Shown here: positions 19,501-27,761 of the stretch, piece by piece
How the letters are laid out: every line of letters begins with the position of its first letter
Position numbering within the stretch: position 1 is the first letter of the stretch
Assembly: GCA_964554665.1 (NCBI GenBank)
Contig: CAZKPP010000001.1
Span: forward strand, 53,861-117,860
Direction of reading: 5' to 3'
Length of the DNA: 64,000 bases
Origin: UBA3263 sp964554665
GTDB taxonomy: Bacteria; Bacteroidota; Bacteroidia; Bacteroidales; Muribaculaceae
Notes under the pieces: model-generated
What the model was told of the DNA's origin: nothing
Database searches by the model: none
The model's input: only the letters and a program-made list of their open reading frames with translations
Translations under genes and position numbers: made by a program

Positions 19501-19802
19501 TTACCCTCAACTCGTCGGCAAGCATAATTCGCTCGGTTCTTGCCAACCGCTTGGCCGAAGCCGCCACCGAGTGGCTACATAGGAAAGTGCGCGCTGATTT
19601 ATGGGGCTTGCCAGATAGTCAGGGCATTCGTCCGGCAGTGGGCTATCCGTCGCTTCCCGACCATTCGCTGATTTTTGATATTGACAAAATTTTAGGGCTT
19701 GGCGACGTTGGCATAAGGCTGACCGAAACCGGATCCATGCAACCTTTGTCGTCGACTTGCGGTATCATAATCGGTCATCAATCGGCGAGATACTTTGCAT
19801 AA
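16560..19802 (+). CDS. metH: Cobalamin-dependent methionine synthase
   Basis: 1080 aa with all four modules. The homocysteine domain has zinc Cys ligands in GLNCGFGPERM and NIVGGCCGTTPEH. The pterin domain starts at GERCNVAGSRKF (about residue 320). The B12 cap and binding domain carries TVRGDVHDIGKNIVATV with the DxHxxG axial His. The C-terminal SAM-dependent reactivation domain has QGIRPAVGYPSLPDH. It is shorter than E. coli MetH (1227 aa), mainly in the reactivation domain, but ends naturally. Its need for B12 implies cobalamin uptake or synthesis elsewhere. It closes the plus run that begins at pepD. Confidence 0.97.
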   Translation: MRKDLRQTLKERVLVLDGAMGTMVQRLGHHGCNDRLVLTNPEAIVGIHRQYIEAGADIIETNSFNANRFSLADFGLSDKVREINITAARLARSAAGDDRYVAGSMGPTGISLSLGGAVSFDEMAEAYAEQAAGLIAGGVDLLLIETVFDTLNAKAAIYGAKKAMDVEGRKVEIMISATPTESGRLFCGQTLDAFFASISHAEPLAVGLNCGFGPERMLPFIERMQELPYFLSLHANAGLPDELGNYCESPERMTFTLRRLLEQGKLNIVGGCCGTTPEHIRSIATAAKRAVPYSPKPFADRLALAGMELIPEEEFYKVGERCNVAGSRKFLRLIGEGNLGEAVEIAAAQVEQSAHILDINMDDGMLDASAEMNRFVCRLSADSRTAPAALMIDSSDFSVIENVLKLIPGRPIVNSISLKEGEQAFLDKARRLRLLGAAVVVMAFDEQGQATSFERRIEVCKRSYDLLVNKAGFRGSDIVFDPNVLAVATGIAEHAAYGIDFLRAAEWIAHNLPGARVSGGISNLSFAFRGHNQLRRLMHARFLQRGISMGLSMAIMNPGEDIAPPADVSPQMIDAIDRVIDNATPEATETLMAAVAGMASSEDAPKNIATGSRPCSLDELILAGRTDGLETLLDAEVNRLGSSMAVINGPLMEAMNRVGELFGQGRMFLPQVVRASEVMRAAVDYLTPLFGSEKSADARPKILLATVRGDVHDIGKNIVATVMRCSGFEVIDLGVMVPAETIVDTALAEQVDAIGLSGLISPSLEQMCEVASMLRQRGARIPLFVGGATTSAMHTAVKIAPLYPAPVVHTSEAASLPPTVKKIKELWPEIQAEQQRLRREHADRLSRLTPEQARLRSEAVQTPAPVPRNVGFFDFQPSIHELAPLINWRGYLGELSIVPDFQNPDVIKVIDEAKAELKDLDVTVRARVAILPAFRSAPEEITVSNGALTTPRSLRPLDHCPALADYVALQNDHIGLFATSVTLNSSASIIRSVLANRLAEAATEWLHRKVRADLWGLPDSQGIRPAVGYPSLPDHSLIFDIDKILGLGDVGIRLTETGSMQPLSSTCGIIIGHQSARYFA

Positions 19803-19870
19803 CATCGAACCAACAGCCGTATTCTTGTGTTATAGTGATAGATTACTAACCTTTAAAATTCAAGAATACT

Positions 19871-20158
19871 ATGAGTCAGATTAACGAAACTATTGCCCAG
19901 CAAGCCGCTGAAGTATCTAAAACCGCTGCACAGGTCAGCACCGACGCAGCACGCGTTGCCGCACAGCAGGAAGCCAAGGCGGTTACTGATAATATCAAAG
20001 AAAAAGCAGCAAACTTTAAGGCTCAGGCCGCAGCTACCGCAGCTTCGGTTAAGGACAAGGCAACCGACACTATGGCCGAATTCCTCGACAAGGCCGCAAC
20101 ATTTGCCGATACGGTAGCCGACAAAGCACGTAGCGCTTCCGAAAACTTCGGTAAGTAA
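19871..20158 (+). CDS. Small Ala/Lys/Asp-rich helical protein, LEA-like
   Basis: 95 aa, no signal peptide or membrane segment. Almost the whole chain is low-complexity amphipathic helix with loose 11-residue periodicity, e.g. NIKEKAANFKAQ, ASVKDKATDTMAEF and KAATFADTVADKARS. These recall group-3 LEA and YtxH-like stress proteins, which are disordered until dried or membrane-bound. No enzyme motif is visible. It stands alone 68 nt after metH and faces the DUF5715 gene tail to tail. The good start context and lack of a competing frame support a real gene; function is not assignable. Confidence 0.72.
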   Translation: MSQINETIAQQAAEVSKTAAQVSTDAARVAAQQEAKAVTDNIKEKAANFKAQAAATAASVKDKATDTMAEFLDKAATFADTVADKARSASENFGK

Positions 20159-20166
20159 AAAGCCGG

Positions 20167-20934
20167 TTAACGGCCTGTGGCTGTTATGTGAAAGCAGCCC
20201 TGTTTACGCTCGTACTTAACCAGGCAGTGACCCTCTTCGCGCAGTTCCAGCAGAACTTCAGCGAGGAGGTTCTTTAATTCTCCGTCGCTATGGCGGCGCG
20301 TGTTCATCGCCTCTTCATGGAAACCGACGTAGCTGATGTCGAAGGTGGTGCCATAAAGGTGCGCGGAGTTTTCGGTGGAGTTGACGTTCCCTTTTTTCAG
20401 TCGCTTAACCGATTCATTGGTGCGCAGCAGCGAAGTAACCTTTATTTTGTAGCGGCCACCACCTTGCGAGGCAAGTTTATGGTTGAAGCGAGCGCCGATA
20501 GTGTCGAGCAGCTCCGCAGCCTGCGGAACGAGGAAAGCGTAGGAGTGCGAAAGATTGTCAATGTGATAATTCTCGTTGGTCTTAACTTCAACTATCGGGC
20601 GGTTGATTTTCAGAATATCGGCCGTAGAGCGAATGGGGCGGATGCCGATGCGTCGGGCAACTTCGAGGTGCTCGGGGTTCAGGTCGGCGAACTGTTTGGC
20701 AAGTTGGCCCACACGAGCGCTGATATTCAGTTTTTTAATTTCGTTGACCGGTTCGGCTTCTTTTTTAGCCGGAGCCTGTGGCGTTGTTTTTTTAGGGGCT
20801 GCTGCCGGAGCGGCTACGGGTTCCGGCTCGGGGGCCTGACGGGTAAACCGCGGCTTAAAAATAAGTCCGGCAATGAGCAAAACAACGATTATAATTGTTG
20901 AAATAAGAAAAATTCGCGCCTGTTGGTAATTCAT
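20167..20934 (-). CDS. DUF5715-type exported protein with M15/VanY-like motif
   Basis: 255 aa from the ATG at 20934; the frame stays open further upstream, but that extension is only the antisense of the ndh gene. An N-terminal membrane anchor (IFLISTIIIVVLLIAGLIF) is followed by a Pro/Ala linker with PEPEPVAAPAAAPKK. The folded part contains KVTSLLRTNESVKRL, SAHLYGTTFDISY and QGCFHITA. The SxHxxGxxxD pattern and the later His resemble zinc ligands of M15 D-Ala-D-Ala carboxypeptidases, so a peptidoglycan-directed role is plausible but inferred. A TAAATTTG box lies 5 nt before the ATG. Confidence 0.82.
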   Translation of the reverse strand: MNYQQARIFLISTIIIVVLLIAGLIFKPRFTRQAPEPEPVAAPAAAPKKTTPQAPAKKEAEPVNEIKKLNISARVGQLAKQFADLNPEHLEVARRIGIRPIRSTADILKINRPIVEVKTNENYHIDNLSHSYAFLVPQAAELLDTIGARFNHKLASQGGGRYKIKVTSLLRTNESVKRLKKGNVNSTENSAHLYGTTFDISYVGFHEEAMNTRRHSDGELKNLLAEVLLELREEGHCLVKYERKQGCFHITATGR

Positions 20935-20939
20935 GCTTG

Positions 20940-20947
20940 CAAATTTA
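20940..20947 (-). promoter_or_regulatory. -7 box immediately before the DUF5715 start
   Basis: The minus strand reads TAAATTTG with only 5 nt (20935-20939) before the ATG. With the usual -7 to +1 spacing, transcription would begin at or next to the A of ATG, suggesting a leaderless mRNA. Confidence 0.55.
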
Positions 20948-20991
20948 AGAAAAATTGCCGAAATTCGCGACAAAGTTATAAAAAATATCTC

Positions 20992-22287
20992 ATGAACCAA
21001 AACAACAAAGAACGTATCGTAATTATCGGCGGTGGCTTTGCCGGGCTGAACCTTATCAAGCATCTTGACAGGAAAAAGTTTGATATAGTGTTGATTGACC
21101 GTCATAATTACCACAGTTTTCCTCCGCTCTTTTATCAGATTGCTTCGAGCGGTCTCGACCCGGGCAGTATTTGCTTTCCGTTGCGCCGCGAACTTTTCCG
21201 CCGTCTCGACGGCAAAGGCGTGTCGCTTTCGATGGGCGATGCAAAGTGTATCGACGTTAATCGCAAAGTAGTGATTACCGACCACGAGGAGGTTCACTAC
21301 GATAAGGTTATTATTGCCGTAGGAACCGGCAATAACTTCTTCAATATGCCTGAACTGATTGAAGATGTGTTTACCATCAAGACCGCACCTCAAGCCATTC
21401 GCTGCCGCAACCAGATTCTGTGGAATCTTGAGGAAGCGGCCATTACCCGCGATGCCGAGCGGCGCCGCAACCTTCTCACGTTCGTAGTTGTTGGCGGTGG
21501 TCCGACCGGTGTTGAAATTGCCGGTGCTCTGGGCGAGATGAAGCGCTACGTTTTGCCTCGCGAGTATCCGTCTATTCCCCAAAAAGATTTCCGCATTCTG
21601 CTGGTCGAGGCTGCTCCCCGCTTGCTCGCTACCATGAACCCGAAGTCGGGCGAAGATGTTGAGCGCTACCTGAATCACCTTATGGTAGACGTTAAACTCG
21701 GCGTAGGCATGAACTCCTATAAAGACGGGGTAGTGAAGCTCGCCGATGGCCAGAGCATTCATGCCGACACCGTTATATGGACCGCCGGTGTTACCGGCAT
21801 AGCCCTTCCGATTTTGGGTGCCGACGTTCGCCGCGGTCGCGGCAACCGCTTTGAGGTTGACGGCGAAAACCGCGTAAAGGGTCTGGAAGACGTTTACGCA
21901 GTGGGAGATATTTGCCTGATGCCCGACGTTGACCCGGCGTTCCCCCAGGGTCACCCGCAGCTCGCCCAGGTAGCTATCCAGCAATCGCGCCTGCTCGCTA
22001 AAAACCTGAATAAGAACGACCATAAGCAATTCAAGTATTTCGATAAGGGCACCATGGCCACAGTCGGAAGAAACCGCGCGGTTGCCGATTTGGGCAAGAT
22101 TCACCTTTCCGGTTTCCCCGCATGGTTCATCTGGATGTTTATCCACCTGATATCCATTCTTGGCATGCGCAACAAAATCAGTGTTCTCATCAACTGGATA
22201 TGGGCATATTTCAGCTATCAGTCGTCGCTGCGCATACTTATTCGTCCCGATAAATATCCTGTTAAGAACCGCTGGCGAGAAAAGTAA
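20992..22287 (+). CDS. ndh: Type II NADH dehydrogenase-like FAD oxidoreductase
   Basis: 431 aa from the ATG at 20992; an upstream in-frame ATG at 20923 would add an unlikely basic tail overlapping the divergent gene. The FAD Rossmann motif IVIIGGGFAGLNLIKHL is at the N-terminus, the NAD Rossmann motif is VVVGGGPTGVEIAGAL (about residue 170), and VYAVGDICLMP is the FAD-binding ATG-like motif. The C-terminus has membrane-associated helices (WFIWMFIHLISILGM), as in bacterial NDH-2, which passes electrons from NADH to quinone without proton pumping. Confidence 0.93.
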   Translation: MNQNNKERIVIIGGGFAGLNLIKHLDRKKFDIVLIDRHNYHSFPPLFYQIASSGLDPGSICFPLRRELFRRLDGKGVSLSMGDAKCIDVNRKVVITDHEEVHYDKVIIAVGTGNNFFNMPELIEDVFTIKTAPQAIRCRNQILWNLEEAAITRDAERRRNLLTFVVVGGGPTGVEIAGALGEMKRYVLPREYPSIPQKDFRILLVEAAPRLLATMNPKSGEDVERYLNHLMVDVKLGVGMNSYKDGVVKLADGQSIHADTVIWTAGVTGIALPILGADVRRGRGNRFEVDGENRVKGLEDVYAVGDICLMPDVDPAFPQGHPQLAQVAIQQSRLLAKNLNKNDHKQFKYFDKGTMATVGRNRAVADLGKIHLSGFPAWFIWMFIHLISILGMRNKISVLINWIWAYFSYQSSLRILIRPDKYPVKNRWREK

Positions 22288-22330
22288 GCGCCCGGACGTC
22301 GCGGTTATTGCAAGTGTCAGGGAAATTGCC

Positions 22331-22338
22331 TAAATTTG
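22331..22338 (+). promoter_or_regulatory. -7 promoter box for the yicC...korB run
   Basis: TAAATTTG lies 16 nt upstream of the yicC ATG. Genes from yicC to korB are spaced by overlaps or gaps of at most 17 nt, so this may drive the whole run. Confidence 0.55.
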
Positions 22339-22354
22339 CAGAAAAATTAGGAAT

Positions 22355-23236
22355 ATGCTTCTATCTATGACCGGTTTCGGAAAGTCCGTAGTTGAACTTC
22401 CCGGCAAAAAAATAACTATCGAAATCAAATCGTTGAACTCCAAACAGTTCGACATGGCGGTGCGTATGCCTTCGGCGCTGCGCGAGCTTGAACTGGAAAT
22501 CCGCCGCCGCGTGGCAGCGCGACTGGAACGCGGCAAAATTGACTTGCAGATTACCATCGGCAACGTGAACTCCGACGCCGGAGTGGCCACAATCAACATC
22601 GATGCAGCCCGCGCATATAAGGCGCAACTCTCAACCATGGCCAATGAACTCGGTCTCGACGAGCCTGCCGACTGGTATTCCGTGTTGCTCCGTCTGCCCG
22701 ACGTTGTCGGCACCGACAACCATTCCGAGCTGCCCGAAGAGCAGGTGTCGGCTATCTATAAAGGGCTGGAGGAAGCGATTGACGGCCTGATGGCCCACCG
22801 TCGCTCCGAAGGCGAAAATCTTGAGGACTTTTTCGCCATAAGACTCCGTGCCATAACCGGATTCCTGTCGGAGGTGCCCAAGTGGGAGAAAGAACGCGTA
22901 GAGCGTGTTCACACGCGCCTGAAGGAGGCCCTCGAAAAGATTTCGCACGAGCAGATTGACCGCGGCCGACTTGAGCAGGAAATGATTTACTACATTGAAA
23001 AGCTCGACGTCAACGAAGAGCGTCAGCGTCTTGGTCAGCACCTCGTATATTTTGCCGAAACCATGGCCAACCCTCAGCCCGGCCAGGGCAAAAAGCTCGG
23101 CTTCATAGCTCAGGAAATGGGCCGCGAAATCAACACTCTAGGCTCAAAGAGCAACCATGCCGAGATGCAAAAGCTCGTTGTTAAGATGAAAGACGAACTC
23201 GAGCAAATTAAAGAGCAGGTATTGAACGTAATGTAA
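22355..23236 (+). CDS. yicC: YicC-family endoribonuclease
   Basis: 293 aa. The start MLLSMTGFGKSVVELPGKK is diagnostic of YicC/YloC. The central region reads EIKSLNSKQFDMAVRMPSAL, and the C-terminus GFIAQEMGREINTLGSKSN is strongly conserved. YicC is a hexameric endoribonuclease acting in RNA turnover in E. coli and B. subtilis. The pairing yicC-gmk is widespread in bacteria; the genes overlap by 1 nt here. Confidence 0.94.
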   Translation: MLLSMTGFGKSVVELPGKKITIEIKSLNSKQFDMAVRMPSALRELELEIRRRVAARLERGKIDLQITIGNVNSDAGVATINIDAARAYKAQLSTMANELGLDEPADWYSVLLRLPDVVGTDNHSELPEEQVSAIYKGLEEAIDGLMAHRRSEGENLEDFFAIRLRAITGFLSEVPKWEKERVERVHTRLKEALEKISHEQIDRGRLEQEMIYYIEKLDVNEERQRLGQHLVYFAETMANPQPGQGKKLGFIAQEMGREINTLGSKSNHAEMQKLVVKMKDELEQIKEQVLNVM

Positions 23237-23805
23237 TGACCGGAAAAGTAATTATCATATCAGCGCCCAGCGGCACCGGAAAATCAACTATAATAAACCG
23301 GTTGATGACCGACGGTGACCTTAATCTTCAATTCTCGGTTTCAGCCACTAACCGCTCGCCCCGTGGAGCAGAGGTAGATGGCAAGGACTATCACTTTCTA
23401 ACCGACGAGGCTTTCCGACAGGCCATCAACGATGACGCCTTTCTCGAATATGAGGAAGTCTATCCCGGACGTTTCTATGGCACTCTGCTCTCCGAAGTTG
23501 ACCGTATAGGTTCGGCCGGGGCAAACGTAGTTATGGATATTGATGTCAACGGGGCTTTGCGCGTTAAAGAGCGTTTAGGCGCCGATGCATTGAGCATTTT
23601 CATTCAGCCGCCGAGCATTGATGAATTGAGACATCGCCTTGAAAGCCGCGCCACCGATTCCGTTGAAAGTATAACTGCCCGCATCGACCGCGCCAAATAT
23701 GAGCTGGAACAAGCCCCGAGATTCGATGCCCGTATAGTCAACGACAAGCTCGACGAGGCCGTTGAGCAGACCCGCAAGACAATTCTCGAATTTATAAACG
23801 GATGA
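23236..23805 (+). CDS. gmk: Guanylate kinase
   Basis: 189 aa. The P-loop SAPSGTGKSTI (residues 9-19), SATNRSPRGAEVDGKDYHFL (GMP-binding) and VVMDIDVNGALRVKE are all present. It phosphorylates GMP to GDP. It overlaps yicC by 1 nt and nadD by 4 nt. Confidence 0.97.
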   Translation: MTGKVIIISAPSGTGKSTIINRLMTDGDLNLQFSVSATNRSPRGAEVDGKDYHFLTDEAFRQAINDDAFLEYEEVYPGRFYGTLLSEVDRIGSAGANVVMDIDVNGALRVKERLGADALSIFIQPPSIDELRHRLESRATDSVESITARIDRAKYELEQAPRFDARIVNDKLDEAVEQTRKTILEFING

Positions 23806-24380
23806 AACCCAAGCGGATTGGTATTTTCGGGGGTACGTTTAACCCGGTACACAACGGCCATACAGACCTTGCGCAACGCCTGGTTGAAGATGGCCTGGTT
23901 GATCAGGTCTGGTTAACGCTTTCGCCTTCAAATCCGCTCAAATCCGACCGCCCCGGAGCAACCGATGCCGACCGCCGCGATATGCTTCAGGCCGCATGTG
24001 CCGGCCTCCAAGGCGTAGAACCCTGTTTCATCGAGTTTGACCTTCCGCGCCCGAGCTACACCATAACCACGCTCCGTACTCTCGCATCACGATTCCCCGA
24101 CTGTGAGTTTCAGCTAATAATCGGTGCCGACAACTGGTCGATTTTCAATCAGTGGCGCTCTCCCGAAGAAATTATCAGCGAGTTCGGAGTCATTATCTAT
24201 CCCCGCCCGGGATATGATGTTGAAGTACCTGCAGCGGCCTCAATCACATATCTTAAAGATTATCCTGAATTTAATATTTCTTCAACCTATATCCGCAATA
24301 ATTTGCCCGGCAGCCTCGACCTTGTTTCACCTGCCGTGGCCTCAATTATATTAAACCGAAATCTTTATGCAATCAAGTGA
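23802..24380 (+). CDS. nadD: Nicotinate-nucleotide adenylyltransferase
   Basis: 192 aa. GIFGGTFNPVHNGHTDLA carries the HxGH nucleotidyltransferase motif, and NISSTYIRNN is the second signature (ISSTxIR). It adenylates nicotinate mononucleotide in NAD synthesis. It overlaps gmk by 4 nt and the DUF5063 gene by 14 nt. Confidence 0.96.
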   Translation: MKPKRIGIFGGTFNPVHNGHTDLAQRLVEDGLVDQVWLTLSPSNPLKSDRPGATDADRRDMLQAACAGLQGVEPCFIEFDLPRPSYTITTLRTLASRFPDCEFQLIIGADNWSIFNQWRSPEEIISEFGVIIYPRPGYDVEVPAAASITYLKDYPEFNISSTYIRNNLPGSLDLVSPAVASIILNRNLYAIK

Positions 24381-24930
24381 ACCCAAATTGTCTAACAATG
24401 CTTTGAGCGTAGTGGCGCTTGCAAGCGAATATTGTAGGGCAATGGAACTGTGCGCGTCGACCGAGCCGGCTCAGTTTGTTGATAAAATGATTCATCTCCT
24501 GCCGCGCCTTTATATGTCGGTTACCGACCTGCCGGCAACATCTATCGAAGAAGCTGACTATGTTTTTGGAGCGGCGCATCTCGACGAAGCCTACTATGAT
24601 CAGGTGCGTCAGGCCGTTGCCGAATCGCTTGGCGAACATGACGCATATCTCGAAACCATCCATAGCGATATGCAGTATTCGGATGCGCCTATCGCCGCCA
24701 CGATTTCCGAAGGGCTGGCCGACATCTTCCAGGTGCTCTATAACTTCGTGGAAGATGTCAGGGCCGTTGATTTCGAGGTCATCAGCGAGCATCTTGGTTC
24801 ACTGCGTGCCGATTTCAGCGAATACTGGAGCCGCGTGCTTTGCAACGTTATGCGTCCGCTTAACGAAATTTATCAGTCGGGAGTACTTTCCGACGAAGAA
24901 TCCGATAACGATGAAATGCCTTTTGAGTAA
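24367..24930 (+). CDS. DUF5063-domain protein
   Basis: 187 aa, cytosolic, acidic and mostly helical. The phrases VVALASEYCRAMELC, HLLPRLYMSVTDLP and FSEYWSRVLCNVMRPLNEIY fit the DUF5063 family, which is common in Bacteroidetes next to nadD or cdsA. No catalytic motif is visible and no function is known to me. It overlaps nadD by 14 nt and cdsA by 1 nt, so it is co-translated with them. The C-terminus is a run of Asp/Glu (SDEESDNDEM). Confidence 0.8.
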   Translation: MQSSEPKLSNNALSVVALASEYCRAMELCASTEPAQFVDKMIHLLPRLYMSVTDLPATSIEEADYVFGAAHLDEAYYDQVRQAVAESLGEHDAYLETIHSDMQYSDAPIAATISEGLADIFQVLYNFVEDVRAVDFEVISEHLGSLRADFSEYWSRVLCNVMRPLNEIYQSGVLSDEESDNDEMPFE

Positions 24931-25751
24931 TGCTTAAACGTGCGATTTTCGGAGCCATATATGTGGCTATAATTGTAGCCGGTGTTCTTTGCGGACCGTT
25001 CGCGCTACTGTTGTTGCTCCTATTGCTCTCAACTCTTGGAGTCAACGAGTTCCTAACCATGGTTATGCCTGCTTCCGACTCTCCCCGCGAGCGCACCGTG
25101 GCCCTGCTGCAGCGTACGCTCGACTGCGTCGGTGCAGCCATAATGGTCGTTACCATTTGGACCAACTTCCTCTTTATGGCCGGCATTGTTACCTGGCTGT
25201 TCTATCTGATAATCAGACTCAGCGTGCAGCTTTGGGTGGTTAAGCAAAATGCCCTGCAGTCGCTCGGTGCATCGTTTATGAGCCAGCTCTATGTTGCGCT
25301 CCCGATTGCACTTATGAGCATAGTTTACCATCTGAGCCCCCATTTGCTGTTGCTTCTCTTTATTCTCGTCTGGGTTAACGACACGTTTGCTTATCTGGTC
25401 GGTTGCCGTCTGGGCCGTCATCGCCTGTGGGAGCGCATATCGCCCAAAAAGAGCTGGGAGGGATTCTGGGGCGGCCTTGTCGCAACCGTGCTCTGCTCGG
25501 CTCTCTGCGGCCTGTTTGCCTCAGCCTATTTCGCCGGTTATTCGGTTTGGGAAATGGCCCTTATCGGCTTGATAGTGTCGGTGGCCGGCACTATCGGCGA
25601 TTTGATTGAGTCGTTGATAAAGCGCACTGTCGGCGTTAAAGACTCATCTCATCTTATTCCCGGTCATGGCGGCATTCTCGACCGCATAGACTCGATTCTG
25701 CTTGTTGTTCCAACCGTTTTGGTGGTAATGTTCTTTCTTGCCGCCATTTGA
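24930..25751 (+). CDS. cdsA: Phosphatidate cytidylyltransferase
   Basis: 273 aa, about eight membrane helices. The CDP-alcohol signature near the C-terminus is complete: SLIKRTVGVKDSSHLIPGHG followed by GILDRIDSILL. FAYLVGCRLGRHRLWERISP and KKSWEGFWGG are also family segments. It makes CDP-diacylglycerol, precursor of all phospholipids; a cardiolipin synthase lies at 54-56 kb. It overlaps the DUF5063 gene by 1 nt. Confidence 0.96.
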   Translation: MLKRAIFGAIYVAIIVAGVLCGPFALLLLLLLLSTLGVNEFLTMVMPASDSPRERTVALLQRTLDCVGAAIMVVTIWTNFLFMAGIVTWLFYLIIRLSVQLWVVKQNALQSLGASFMSQLYVALPIALMSIVYHLSPHLLLLLFILVWVNDTFAYLVGCRLGRHRLWERISPKKSWEGFWGGLVATVLCSALCGLFASAYFAGYSVWEMALIGLIVSVAGTIGDLIESLIKRTVGVKDSSHLIPGHGGILDRIDSILLVVPTVLVVMFFLAAI

Positions 25752-25768
25752 TTTTAAGATACACACAA

Positions 25769-27319
25769 ATGCGCTTTAAAGCCCTTATCCTTTCATTCAT
25801 CACATTTGGTTACGCCTCGGCCGCAGATTTCGACATGAACTTCTCGGCCACGCTTCAGGCAAACGGCGGACCACACGAATTTGCGCCGTATTATATTGCG
25901 TCCATGCGCCACGGCACGCTCACATCAGCTGCCGGCGGTCACTTGGGCCTCAAAGCCTGGAAGCCGATTGACTTGAACCGTCGCTTCAGTTATTCATTTG
26001 GCGCCGAAGCCTGGTTCAGTGGCTCGAACAGCGTTGATTATCAGCGCTTCAATTCCGCAACTCAGAGCTGGGAAACCCGTTCGCTCTCGCCCTCACGCGC
26101 TTTCCTTCATCAGCTTTGGGGCGAAGTTAAATATCGCGGTGTTTTTCTGTTGGTTGGCCTACATGATTTCAAGTCAGCTCTGCTCAACGAGCGTCTGAGC
26201 AGCGGCGACCTTATTGAAAGCGGCAACTCGCGCAACATTCCGCAAGCCCGCGCCGGCTTCATCGACTTCCGCGACATTCCTCTGACCAAAGGCTGGGTGC
26301 AGATTCAGGGTGAGGTTGCATACGCAAAGTCAACCGACAACGATTGGTCGAAGGAACACTTCAACTACTATAAGCAGCACGTCAACCTTGGCTGGTGGTA
26401 TCTTTACCGTCGCCTCTATTTCCGCACAAAGCCTTCGCAACCGTTTTCAATCACCATTGGCTTGCAGAGCGCTTCGCAATTTGGCGGAACAACATATTGG
26501 TATAACGAGGAAGGGTTGCTGCAGAAATCCGAATCGTTTCCGAGTGGAATCAAAGGCATGGTTGATGCCTTCTTTATCAAGACTGACGAATCATTCGTGC
26601 AGGGCAATTTCCTTGGAGCCTGGGATTTTCAGGCGCGCTATCGTTTCCACAACAACTCCGAAATCAAGGCCTACTTCAGCTGGCTTTGGGAAGACGGTTC
26701 CGGCATAGGTAAGCTAAACGGCATGGATGGCCTCTGGGGCCTCGAATATAAAGCGAACAACGAGAATGCCCCGCTGTCAGGCGCCGTGCTCGAAGCAATG
26801 ACCTATATGAATCAGGGCGGCCCGATTCACTATACCTACACCGATTATGATGAACCGACCCTAACCGGTCGCCGCGCCCAGGGGGCAGACAACTACTATA
26901 ATAACCATCAGTTTAACGGCTACGCGCTCTATGGCATGGCTATCGGCTCCCCGATGTTTATCTCTCCGATCTACAACACCAATGGCCAGACAACGCGTTT
27001 TCTCAACAACCGTTTTTGGGGCATTCACGCTGCCGTTGAGGGTCAGATGGCCCCGCGTATCCGCTTTCGTGCAATGGCTTCGTTCCGCCGCTTCTTCGGC
27101 ATGGCCATGACGCCCATTATTACCCCCACCCATAATGTCTCGGCCTTTTTCGAGGCTCAATGGTTGGTTGACCAGCTGCCGGGTCTGCAACTGGCCGCGC
27201 AGTTAGCCGCCGACTACGGCACTTCGCCCTACGGCAAGACTTTCGGCGCGTTGTTGAGCGCCCGCTATTCGTTTAACGTTAACTTCACTCAGAAAAAATG
27301 CGAGCCTATAAATTATTGA
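25769..27319 (+). CDS. Wzi-like capsule-assembly outer-membrane protein
   Basis: 516 aa from the ATG at 25769, chosen over an upstream TTG at 25748 because it begins a clean signal peptide (MRFKALILSFITFGYASAA). The mature part has alternating Trp/Tyr/Phe beta-strands typical of an outer-membrane barrel. Segments such as SPSRAFLHQLWGEVKYRGVF, FIDFRDIPLTKGWVQIQGEV and WWYLYRRLYFRTKP fit the capsule assembly Wzi family. Wzi anchors capsular polysaccharide in enterics; no capsule genes adjoin it here, so the role is inferred. It ends inside the lipocalin-like gene by 22 nt. Confidence 0.82.
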   Translation: MRFKALILSFITFGYASAADFDMNFSATLQANGGPHEFAPYYIASMRHGTLTSAAGGHLGLKAWKPIDLNRRFSYSFGAEAWFSGSNSVDYQRFNSATQSWETRSLSPSRAFLHQLWGEVKYRGVFLLVGLHDFKSALLNERLSSGDLIESGNSRNIPQARAGFIDFRDIPLTKGWVQIQGEVAYAKSTDNDWSKEHFNYYKQHVNLGWWYLYRRLYFRTKPSQPFSITIGLQSASQFGGTTYWYNEEGLLQKSESFPSGIKGMVDAFFIKTDESFVQGNFLGAWDFQARYRFHNNSEIKAYFSWLWEDGSGIGKLNGMDGLWGLEYKANNENAPLSGAVLEAMTYMNQGGPIHYTYTDYDEPTLTGRRAQGADNYYNNHQFNGYALYGMAIGSPMFISPIYNTNGQTTRFLNNRFWGIHAAVEGQMAPRIRFRAMASFRRFFGMAMTPIITPTHNVSAFFEAQWLVDQLPGLQLAAQLAADYGTSPYGKTFGALLSARYSFNVNFTQKKCEPINY

Positions 27320-27747
27320 TACTGTCGGTGCTATGTCTGTGTGGTTGCATGCAGCATAACGGCTACATTGGCGATTGGTTCGGAACATGGTATATCGAAT
27401 CCATTACCGTTAACGGCGAGGAGAATCCTGCCTATCAGGGTAACTACTTCATGCAGTTCCAGGCCGATAAGGTGCGCATCTGCGAAGTTGATCCCGCCTA
27501 TCCCGACCTGTTGGCAGAATGCTTTGGCTCATGGCAAGCCTCGGGCGATGTTCTGGAACTCAACTTTTCATATACCGGCGGTGGAAACTATTGGAACCCG
27601 TCTGAAAGGCCCAATGATACACTTATGTATACCTACCTTAAACCGGATATCAATATTCTTAAAATTACCAGTATGACGTCGAAGCGCATGGTGCTGACCT
27701 TGTCGCGCGAGGACGAAACGATTGTATATAACCTGCGTAAGCAGTAA
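27298..27747 (+). CDS. Lipocalin-like lipoprotein
   Basis: 149 aa. Signal peptide with lipobox: LLILSVLCLCGC. GDWFGTWYIESITVNGEE is the GxW start of a lipocalin-like barrel, followed by about eight short beta-strands ending MVLTLSREDETIVYNL. Bacteroidetes carry many such small lipoproteins of unknown ligand. It starts 22 nt before the end of the Wzi-like gene and precedes korA by 14 nt. Confidence 0.75.
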   Translation: MRAYKLLILSVLCLCGCMQHNGYIGDWFGTWYIESITVNGEENPAYQGNYFMQFQADKVRICEVDPAYPDLLAECFGSWQASGDVLELNFSYTGGGNYWNPSERPNDTLMYTYLKPDINILKITSMTSKRMVLTLSREDETIVYNLRKQ

Positions 27748-27761
27748 ACCATAAACCAACC

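Noticed and set aside
20158..20177. Bidirectional terminator between the LEA-like and DUF5715 genes
   Set aside because: The GCCG/CGGC stem is only 4 bp and overlaps the DUF5715 stop region, too weak to call.
20935..22146. Upstream extension of the DUF5715 frame (total 659 aa)
   Set aside because: This part is exactly antisense to the ndh gene, has no signal or domain, and the ATG at 20934 starts a clean membrane-anchored protein with its own promoter box.
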